From an uncultured Collinsella sp. (GTDB taxonomy: Bacteria; Actinomycetota; Coriobacteriia; Coriobacteriales; Coriobacteriaceae): a stretch of DNA of 9,071 nt. The notes beneath the pieces were generated by a model. That model ran no database searches. It was not told the DNA's origin and saw only the letters and a program-made list of their open reading frames with translations. The translations under genes were made by a program, and so were the position numbers. The DNA is taken from positions 1 through 9,071 of the forward strand of contig CAKUHM010000048.1 in assembly GCA_934655835.1 (NCBI GenBank), written 5' to 3'. Shown here piece by piece: positions 1-4,917 of the stretch (the stretch's first letter is position 1; each line of letters opens with the position of its first letter).

Positions 1-149
1 TCCACGAGCACGCCGATCTTGCGCTGGCGCTCCTCGTTGATGTCGTACAGGCGAATCTCGTCAACGTCGAGCTCGTCCTTGCGCAGGGCGATGGACTTGA
101 CGATGCCGGGGGTAAAGGTGGATCCGCCACCACACAGAGTAATGATCAT
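1..149 (-). CDS. 6-phospho-alpha-glucosidase, GH4 family (5' end only)
   Basis: Only the first 49 codons are inside the window; the gene continues beyond base 1. The N-terminus has the GH4 dinucleotide-binding loop GGGSTFTPGIV at residues 7-17, followed by the RLYDINEERQRK segment at residues 33-44, where GlvA/MalH/AglB-type enzymes have a similar LYDNDxERQ stretch. Enzymes of this family use NAD+ and a divalent metal to hydrolyse phosphorylated alpha-glucosides such as maltose 6'-phosphate in the cytoplasm. The form STFTPGIV fits the alpha-glucosidase branch better than the beta branch (CelF-like, SSYTPE). The start ATG is at 147-149, nine bases after an AAGGAG ribosome binding site that overlaps the end of the permease gene. 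The stop of that gene lies only three bases upstream, so the two are surely co-transcribed and probably translationally coupled. The catalytic part cannot be seen, so the exact substrate is inferred from the neighbouring permease. Confidence 0.85.
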   Translation of the reverse strand, partial: MIITLCGGGSTFTPGIVKSIALRKDELDVDEIRLYDINEERQRKIGVLV

Positions 150-152
150 TGT

Positions 153-1769
153 TTACTGCTCCTTCTCAATTGCGTTTTCGACCTTGTCGCGCATCTCGGC
201 GACCTTCATGCCAAAGATGATCTGGATATTGTTGCCGTTGCGGTTGATGCCGCTGTTGGGCACGTGGTTGATGAGGTTCTCATCGATGAGGTCCGGGTTC
301 TTAACGTTCACGCGGAGACGCGTAAAGCAGTTCTCGAGCTCCTCGATGTTGTCCTTGCCGCCAAGACCTGCGACCAGGTCGGCAATACCTGCATCGACGC
401 CCTCTGCGGGAGCTGCGGCAACAGCGCCCTGCTTCACCGCGACAGACGCGGCGGCCTCGCCCTCGGCAACGGACTCGGCGAGCTCGGACTCCTCCTCGCG
501 ACCAGGCGTGTGAAGGTTGAGCTTCTTAATAAGGAAAGTGAAGAGGAAGAAGTACAGCGCGGCGTTGACGACTCCAAGCACCAGCATAACCGGCCAGTTG
601 GTCTTGTCGACACCGAGAACCAGGTTGGAAACCACGATGTTGATGATGCCGCCTGCAGTCGAAGCGGGCACGGAGAGGACCTTGAGCAGGACCAGGAAGA
701 TACCGGAAAGAACCGAGTGAACGACAAAGAGCACGGGAGCGGCAAAGACAAAGAGGAAGTCCATGGGCTCGGTGACACAGGAGAGCACGGCGGTGATGAT
801 CAGCGGGATGATAACGGCCTTGGTCTTATCCTTGTTCCCCTTGTAAGCGGTGAAGATAAAGGCGAGACCGATACCGATGTAGGGCCACAGGTTGTTGAAG
901 GTATAGCTGTTGAAATACGTGCTATCGGAGAAGGGCTGGCCCGTCATTGCCATCTCGGCGACACGGATGGGATAGGCGCCGGCGATAACCTGATCACCCA
1001 GCGTCAGGGTGCCGCCCACATCGGAGAACTGGAACGGGGTGTAGATGAGGTGGTGCAGACCGGTGGGAACGAGCAGCTTGTTGAGCATGCCGTAGATAAA
1101 CAGACCGATGTTACCCGACTCCTTAATGATGCCGGCAACGGAGGAGATGGCACCCTGAACCGGAGGCCAAACGATGCAGAAGCCAGCACCCATGATCCAG
1201 GAAATGATGATCATGATCAGGAACGGGAAGCGAACGCCCGAGAACATCGAAAGGGCAATGGGGAACTGCTTGTTCGAGTACTTGTTGAACACGGCACCGG
1301 TGATGCAACCAAGAATGATGCCGCCAAACACGCCGGTATCGAGCACCTGAATGCCCATAACGGTGCTCTGGCCGGTTCCGGTAAGGCCGAGCATGCCGCT
1401 CGCTTCGGCAAGAGAGCCGGTGGCGTTGAGCACGATGTTATTGGCCTGAAGGAACAGGAAGAACGACATCAGGGCGATCAGCGAAGCATGGCCCTTGTTC
1501 TTCTTTGCCATGGCGCCGGCGATGCCCACGCAGAACAGAATCGAGAGGTTGTTGATGATAAACATCAGCGACTGATAGACAACGGCGCCCACAAGCTGGA
1601 ACGGACCGGAGCCCAGCACGGGAATCATGGCGCAGATGGTCTTGTTGGTTAGAATGATGCCCACGATGAGCAGAATGCCGGCAACCGAGAGATACATCAT
1701 CGGCTGGACGATTGACTTCGCGAACACCTCCAACGGCGCTTTGAAATTGAACTTCTTTTTTGCGGTCAT
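153..1769 (-). CDS. PTS alpha-glucoside transporter, EIICB component
   Basis: This 538-residue inner-membrane permease imports a sugar and phosphorylates it. The EIIC part covers about residues 10-415 with many hydrophobic segments, the GLHH stretch at 237-240 and the conserved TEP motif at 333-335, which belongs to the sugar-binding loop of the glucose superfamily. A 40-residue linker rich in Ala and Glu (about 420-462) leads to a C-terminal EIIB domain (463-538). Its phosphorylated cysteine is Cys481 in the motif LENCFTRLRV. Length and domain order match GlvC/MalB/AglA-type alpha-glucoside permeases, which carry no EIIA domain; a separate EIIA gene lies upstream in the same operon. The start at 1769 (MTAKKKF) is chosen because AAGGGGAG at 1777-1784 stands seven bases before it; the open frame extends nine codons further without a ribosome binding site. 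The 99-base gap to the antiterminator gene contains a modest hairpin (1817-1837) but no clear terminator. Maltose or another alpha-glucoside is likely; the exact sugar is not determined by sequence. Confidence 0.9.
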   Translation of the reverse strand: MTAKKKFNFKAPLEVFAKSIVQPMMYLSVAGILLIVGIILTNKTICAMIPVLGSGPFQLVGAVVYQSLMFIINNLSILFCVGIAGAMAKKNKGHASLIALMSFFLFLQANNIVLNATGSLAEASGMLGLTGTGQSTVMGIQVLDTGVFGGIILGCITGAVFNKYSNKQFPIALSMFSGVRFPFLIMIIISWIMGAGFCIVWPPVQGAISSVAGIIKESGNIGLFIYGMLNKLLVPTGLHHLIYTPFQFSDVGGTLTLGDQVIAGAYPIRVAEMAMTGQPFSDSTYFNSYTFNNLWPYIGIGLAFIFTAYKGNKDKTKAVIIPLIITAVLSCVTEPMDFLFVFAAPVLFVVHSVLSGIFLVLLKVLSVPASTAGGIINIVVSNLVLGVDKTNWPVMLVLGVVNAALYFFLFTFLIKKLNLHTPGREEESELAESVAEGEAAASVAVKQGAVAAAPAEGVDAGIADLVAGLGGKDNIEELENCFTRLRVNVKNPDLIDENLINHVPNSGINRNGNNIQIIFGMKVAEMRDKVENAIEKEQ

Positions 1770-1776
1770 AGCGGTA

Positions 1777-1784
1777 CTCCCCTT
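1777..1784 (-). promoter_or_regulatory. Ribosome binding site of the EIICB gene
   Basis: On the minus strand the sequence AAGGGGAG lies seven bases upstream of the ATG at 1767-1769. It decides the start in favour of MTAKKKF over the upstream in-frame ATG at 1794-1796. Confidence 0.8.
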
Positions 1785-1868
1785 CCTTTTCCGCAAATTA
1801 AGACAGATGCGCCCTGGACAAGACCGTGAGCCTTGCCTTATATCAATCGATGTATGGGCACGTTATGC

Positions 1869-2735
1869 CTAGAGACCAGGTTCTCCAAGCAGGTTAACAA
1901 TGTGATATGCGAGATAACTCTTCTCGGCATCGGTAACGACAACGTTATAGGTAGACGACAAGTGGGCAGCTATGGCGTCCGCGCACGAGAATGCGCACGG
2001 ATACGCCGTTTCATCGATTCGGAACAACGCGTCGCCATTGATTTGCCCGGCCGCAGGATCGAGCGCTCGCTGTGCGAAAAACTGCAGGTGACGAACGAAA
2101 CGTTCATAGGGCAGCGAGGTGTCGTCGAGGGTCGTGGCATAGCGCTCGGAAACAATCGCAAGCACGTCGCGAACAAGCTGGACCGAAACGATCAGACGGT
2201 CAGAGCGCTGCGGCATGGTGGCGTTGACGATATGCAAGGTAATGAAACCCTGCTCCTCATCGCTCATCTGGATGCCCAGATAGTCCTTGATGATCTGAAG
2301 GGCACGGCCCGCAAGCGCGTACTCCTTGCGATAGAACTGCTGGATCTCGAGCAGCAGCGGGTTCTCGCAGGGAACGCCTTTGCGCTCACGCTCCAAAGCA
2401 AGGCTGATATGGTCTGCGAGAGCGATGAGGATCTTATCGTTGATGTCGACATTGAGCTCTCGACGAAGCATCTGAACAATGTCCTCGGAAATCACGAGGT
2501 TGACGGTGGGGATGGACTCCAAAAGATGTGCCAAGCGGTCAATCGTGCGCGAATCCTGAGAAGTTCCCTCCTGCAACGCGTAGGTCTTTTCGACTGACGC
2601 CTCGTCGATGGCATCGCCGGAATGACGGCCAAAGCAGAGGCCTCGACCGATGACGATGAGCTCGGAGCCATCGTCCGAAGTGACCATTGCGACGTTGTTG
2701 TTGAAAACTCGCTTGATAACCACGGTACCCACCAC
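1869..2735 (-). CDS. BglG/LicT-family transcriptional antiterminator
   Basis: This 288-residue protein has the full layout of a PTS-controlled RNA-binding antiterminator. Residues 1-55 form the CAT RNA-binding domain (IKRVFNNNVAMV, then LIVIGRGLCFGR). Residues of about 65-170 form PRD1 and 171-288 form PRD2. All four histidines that are phosphorylated or conserved in this family are present: His109 (DHISLAL) and His168 (LHIVNA) in PRD1, His216 (RHLQFF) and His278 (YHIVNLL) in PRD2. Family members bind a short hairpin in the leader RNA and prevent a terminator from forming when sugar is present; EIIB phosphorylates PRD1 to inactivate them. The gene starts with GTG at 2733-2735 (a second GTG follows at once), only six bases after the EIIA stop codon. 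It has no strong ribosome binding site of its own, so translational coupling is likely. Its position inside the operon, together with the two-state leader at 3280-3366, suggests autoregulation by antitermination. Confidence 0.92.
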   Translation of the reverse strand: MVGTVVIKRVFNNNVAMVTSDDGSELIVIGRGLCFGRHSGDAIDEASVEKTYALQEGTSQDSRTIDRLAHLLESIPTVNLVISEDIVQMLRRELNVDINDKILIALADHISLALERERKGVPCENPLLLEIQQFYRKEYALAGRALQIIKDYLGIQMSDEEQGFITLHIVNATMPQRSDRLIVSVQLVRDVLAIVSERYATTLDDTSLPYERFVRHLQFFAQRALDPAAGQINGDALFRIDETAYPCAFSCADAIAAHLSSTYNVVVTDAEKSYLAYHIVNLLGEPGL

Positions 2736-2741
2736 AAGAAT

Positions 2742-3254
2742 TTACTCGGAAAGCCAGACGACAGGCTCTTTAACAGCAACAGGGCCGGAAGCATGCTCAC
2801 GAAGAGTCGAGTTCTCCGAGCGCTCGCACACGATAACGAAGACCGTGGGATCGAAGCCGGCGGCGCGGACCGCGTCGAAATCGACCTCGACGAGGGGCTG
2901 ACCCGCGTCGACATGGTCACCCTGGGCAACGAGCGCATGGAAGCCCTTGCCCTCAAGTTTAACAGTGTCGATTCCGATATGCAGCATCACCTGAGCAGAG
3001 CTGTCGTCGGACATGATGCCCAGTGCATGCTCGGTCGGGAACAGTGCCGCGACGGTACCGGAGACAGGAGCGCACACCGTTCCCTCTTGGGGAACCACGG
3101 CAACGCCATCGCCCACGGCACGGCTGCTAAAAGCGGGATCATTGGTTTTTTCTAGGTGAACAAGCTCGCCGGAAACAGGAGCGAGGATTTCGAACTCGGA
3201 AGTTGCAGTCTTCTGCTTATCCGAGCCGCCCATAAGGCGAGAAAAGAAACCCAT
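2742..3254 (-). CDS. PTS glucose-family EIIA component
   Basis: This is a stand-alone cytoplasmic EIIA of 170 residues, close to the usual length of about 168. It accepts phosphate from HPr and passes it to the EIIB cysteine of the permease. The phosphorylated residue is His92 in the motif MLHIGIDTVKLEGKGF, and the partner His76 lies in TEHALGIMSD. The N-terminal block ILAPVSGELVHLEK and the later VCAPVSGTVAALFP are also typical of EIIA-Glc. The start at 3254 (MGFFSRLMGG) is supported by GAAGGGA at 3264-3270, nine bases upstream; the longer open frame from 3317 has no such signal and runs through the leader hairpin. The gene is first in the operon, so it probably supplies EIIA to the EIIA-less permease encoded two genes downstream. 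Whether it also serves as a global regulator like E. coli Crr cannot be told. Confidence 0.93.
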   Translation of the reverse strand: MGFFSRLMGGSDKQKTATSEFEILAPVSGELVHLEKTNDPAFSSRAVGDGVAVVPQEGTVCAPVSGTVAALFPTEHALGIMSDDSSAQVMLHIGIDTVKLEGKGFHALVAQGDHVDAGQPLVEVDFDAVRAAGFDPTVFVIVCERSENSTLREHASGPVAVKEPVVWLSE

Positions 3255-3263
3255 GGTGACATG

Positions 3264-3270
3264 TCCCTTC
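3264..3270 (-). promoter_or_regulatory. Ribosome binding site of the EIIA gene
   Basis: GAAGGGA on the minus strand lies nine bases before the ATG at 3252-3254. It fixes the start of EIIA and lies just after the long leader hairpin, so folding of that hairpin could also affect access to it. Confidence 0.7.
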
Positions 3271-3279
3271 ATAAATATA

Positions 3280-3342
3280 GCCCAACCAAAATCAAGCGAA
3301 TGCGTCCATAGAAACACATCCGTTCAAAGACTTTGGTTAGGC
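3280..3342 (-). terminator. Candidate leader terminator or attenuator hairpin
   Basis: In the minus-strand RNA, the arm GCCUAACCAAA (3332-3342) pairs with UUUGGUUGGGC (3280-3290) over 11 base pairs with one wobble. Inside, CGGAUGUG and CGCAUUCG form a further 8-bp stem with wobbles. The structure is followed by the U-rich stretch UAUAUUUAU just before the ribosome binding site. This is the position expected for the terminator of a BglG-controlled leader. The U tract is interrupted and the loop is long, so termination strength is uncertain; it could instead mask translation. Confidence 0.45.
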
Positions 3343-3366
3343 CCACGTCCGAGGGACTCGGTAACC
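3335..3366 (-). promoter_or_regulatory. Candidate RNA antiterminator (RAT-like) hairpin
   Basis: The 32-base leader segment has outer arms GGUUA and UAACC and an inner stem CCGAG/CUCGG with a three-base loop. Its 3' half (GGGCCUAACC) resembles the AGGCAAAACC end of known RAT elements, though the rest of the consensus is only partly matched. The 3' arm is the same sequence that forms the 5' arm of the downstream hairpin (3280-3342), so the two folds exclude each other. The operon encodes a BglG-type RNA-binding protein, which makes this a likely target. The role is inferred from geometry and context. Confidence 0.45.
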
Positions 3367-3391
3367 TTCCGCATTTCTTTTTACGGGGGTT

Positions 3392-3397
3392 ATTGTA
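3392..3397 (-). promoter_or_regulatory. Candidate -10 element of the PTS operon
   Basis: TACAAT on the minus strand matches five of six bases of the -10 consensus. Transcription from here would give a leader of about 130 bases that includes both leader hairpins. No good -35 box is visible at 16-18 bases spacing, so an activator may be needed, possibly through the repeat pair at 3437-3465. An alternative -10 (CATAAT) lies about 30 bases further upstream. Confidence 0.3.
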
Positions 3398-3436
3398 GGC
3401 AACAGCAAAGCCAGAATAGTCATTATGACCGGTGAG

Positions 3437-3465
3437 CGGTATTTATTCTTCGATAAACGGTATTT
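3437..3465 (-). repeat. Direct repeat pair upstream of the PTS operon, 21-bp period
   Basis: AAATACCG occurs twice on the minus strand (3437-3444 and 3458-3465), exactly 21 bp apart and therefore on the same helix face. The pair lies 40-73 bases upstream of the candidate -10 box, a position typical for a dimeric activator. No regulator can be named. Confidence 0.4.
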
Positions 3466-3476
3466 AAGCGACACTT

Positions 3477-3516
3477 AGGGACGTTCCTTTCCCGCCGGCA
3501 CCCAGAGACGCTCCTT
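3477..3516. repeat. Imperfect 13-bp direct repeat, 27-bp period
   Basis: AGGGACGTTCCTT (3477-3489) and AGAGACGCTCCTT (3504-3516) differ at two positions. They lie just downstream of the EFR1-type gene, where no convincing terminator is seen. The meaning is unknown and chance is possible. Confidence 0.3.
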
Positions 3517-3534
3517 GCAGCAATTTCGTATGCG

Positions 3535-4296
3535 CTAGATGAAGAGCTCGCATTCCTTCCGCACGACGCAAACCTTGCTCAGCATCTGGGAAACAGCGGA
3601 TAGCTTGTTGGGATCAAGCTTGCGAGCGCCTCGCGGACATACGGCGATGCAGCGCATGCAGGAGATGCACGCCTCGCCAGCTGCTCGCTTGGGGTCGCCC
3701 TTGTCGATAGCACAAACGGGGCACGCCGCGGCGCATGCACCGCAGAAGACGCAATCCTCTGTTGCCTCGGGTGCCATGCGGTGATCCCCAGCTTGTTTAT
3801 AAGGACGATTGCCGGGGATAGAGGGCTCGGATGCATCCTCGGCCAACAGCTTTTGCTGAATTTGCTGCGCAAACTCTGCGAGCTGCGCCGCATCCTGCGC
3901 ATCCGGTCGCCCAGCAGCAAACTGACGAGCAACGGAATGCTCGGCAATAGCAGAAACCGCTGCAACCACCCTAAATCCGGCGCGCTTCGCAACGTCCTCC
4001 AGCTCTACGAGCGTGTCCTCAAACGCGCGGTTTCCGTATACACAAACCAAAACAGTCCGAGCCCCGTTGCCGCGCACCATGCCCAACCGGTCAGCCACCA
4101 CAGCCGGGATTCTACCGGCATACGCCGGCACAGAGATTACGGCCACGTCGTCCTCAGTCATCGAGACAGCGCTGAAATCTAGCCCGCTATCGGTCAGATC
4201 GACGGTAACGGTATTCTTGTCCAGTGCCCCGGCCACAAGGCCAGACACCTTCCGCGTTCCACCCGTCGGACTAAACACAATTTCGAATACGCTCAT
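3535..4296 (-). CDS. EFR1-type flavodoxin/ferredoxin fusion protein
   Basis: The 253-residue cytoplasmic protein joins a flavodoxin-like N-terminal part (about 1-150) to a ferredoxin part (about 178-228). The N-terminus carries the FMN phosphate loop FSPTGGTRK (8-16), followed by PAYAGRIP (57-64) and VYGNRAFEDTLVEL (87-100), which are typical of this family. The C-terminal part has two CxxCxxCxxxCP motifs, with cysteines at 182, 185, 188, 192 and at 210, 213, 216, 220, enough for two [4Fe-4S] clusters. Such proteins should transfer electrons between flavin and iron-sulfur centres in anaerobes, but their partners are mostly unknown. The ATG at 4294-4296 follows GGAGGG by seven bases. The gene stands alone: a 620-base region lies upstream and the PTS leader begins about 140 bases downstream. 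No terminator is obvious after the stop, so some read-through into the PTS leader is conceivable. Name and redox role come from domain content; the electron donor and acceptor cannot be inferred. Confidence 0.9.
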   Translation of the reverse strand: MSVFEIVFSPTGGTRKVSGLVAGALDKNTVTVDLTDSGLDFSAVSMTEDDVAVISVPAYAGRIPAVVADRLGMVRGNGARTVLVCVYGNRAFEDTLVELEDVAKRAGFRVVAAVSAIAEHSVARQFAAGRPDAQDAAQLAEFAQQIQQKLLAEDASEPSIPGNRPYKQAGDHRMAPEATEDCVFCGACAAACPVCAIDKGDPKRAAGEACISCMRCIAVCPRGARKLDPNKLSAVSQMLSKVCVVRKECELFI

Positions 4297-4379
4297 CGAG
4301 GCACCCTCCTCCTACGCCCGGCAACGCGTCAAGCCGTTTTCACATTCAGACAGAGTATACGGCGCATGGGATCCCCGTT

Positions 4380-4391
4380 TTGGTGCACCAA
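4380..4391. promoter_or_regulatory. Perfect 12-bp palindrome, possible operator
   Basis: TTGGTGCACCAA is a perfect palindrome, followed on the plus strand by two more GCACC units. It lies about 85-95 bases upstream of the EFR1-type start codon, just upstream of its candidate -10. A dimeric repressor or activator site is possible; no regulator can be named. Confidence 0.35.
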
Positions 4392-4432
4392 GCACCCCAA
4401 TGCACCCACCCTACGCTGTCTGCCTCTTCGTT

Positions 4433-4464
4433 TTGTATAAATTACGGTACAGATTGTATATATT
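4433..4464. repeat. AT-rich direct repeat pair, 21-bp period
   Basis: TTGTATA followed by xATT begins at 4433 and again at 4454, with ACGG after each copy (shifted by one base in the second). This AT-rich island stands out from the GC-rich surroundings. The 21-bp period places both copies on one face of the helix, which suggests regulator binding or a promoter region upstream of the EFR1-type gene. Confidence 0.4.
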
Positions 4465-4850
4465 TACGGGATACCGCCGTGTTCTCCTGAGGTACCCCAT
4501 CCTGGCCCGTGCAAAAAACGGAGTATTCTGCAACGTGACCGCGCCAGCACCGCCGCGGGCGAGCAAAACTGTAGGGCGTTGCGTCATTTAGGGTTCCGAC
4601 ATAGCGAGAATGACGTACCTTTGCTTCGAAAAACGGCGAAATCTAACTCAAAACGCTCATAGGGGGCATCTGAAGGCCACCGTTGGCAATACCGAATCGT
4701 ATGCAGCCAGCTAGAGCTGCTGAATACTCCAAAAAATGCACGGCACACCCCATGGGACCCATTGCCGCATGGCAGGAAACAGGCCCACGGCATCTTCTAG
4801 ATGCATTCCCGAGGAAATCACATTTGAACTAGCGATCGGATACGGCAAAC

Positions 4851-4883
4851 AAAAAGGGCCCCGAGCGTAGTTGCTCGGGGCCC
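4851..4883 (-). terminator. Intrinsic terminator of the helicase gene
   Basis: GGGCCCCGAGC (4856-4866) and GCTCGGGGCCC (4873-4883) form a perfect 11-bp stem with a six-base loop, extendable by two A-T pairs. On the minus strand it is followed by TTTTTGTTT. It begins 34 bases after the helicase stop codon and is a textbook factor-independent terminator for that gene. Confidence 0.95.
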
Positions 4884-4917
4884 TTGGTTCACCTCGCTTT
4901 AGTGGGCGATGCGTATG

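Larger units (their letters stand above)
4297..4917. other. Gene-poor region between the helicase and EFR1-type genes
   Basis: No open frame here has a convincing ribosome binding site or protein-like composition. The EFR1 promoter probably lies in the part near 4297-4365; a TATACT-like -10 is present at 4355-4360 on the minus strand but lacks a clear -35. Further in are a 12-bp palindrome (4380-4391), a pair of AT-rich direct repeats (4433-4464), a stretch of unrecognised sequence (about 4490-4760), a bulged inverted repeat (CAGC, AGCT, then AGCT, GCTG at 4704-4722) and the helicase terminator (4851-4883). The minus-strand frame 4584-4793 (69 codons) looks spurious. Confidence 0.6.

Noticed and set aside
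264..1652. A 462-codon open frame on the plus strand opposite the EIICB gene
   Set aside because: Its composition (His, Asp, Gly, Glu rich, no domain) is that of an antisense shadow, and the minus-strand frame is a clear permease.
1817..1837. Hairpin between the antiterminator and EIICB genes as a terminator or second RAT
   Set aside because: The stem is only six pairs with one wobble, there is no U tract and no RAT-like sequence.
4584..4793. 69-codon open frame on the minus strand
   Set aside because: It lacks a properly spaced ribosome binding site, has low-quality composition (many Cys, Phe, Ser, Arg) and no recognisable domain; it lies in a region that otherwise looks non-coding.
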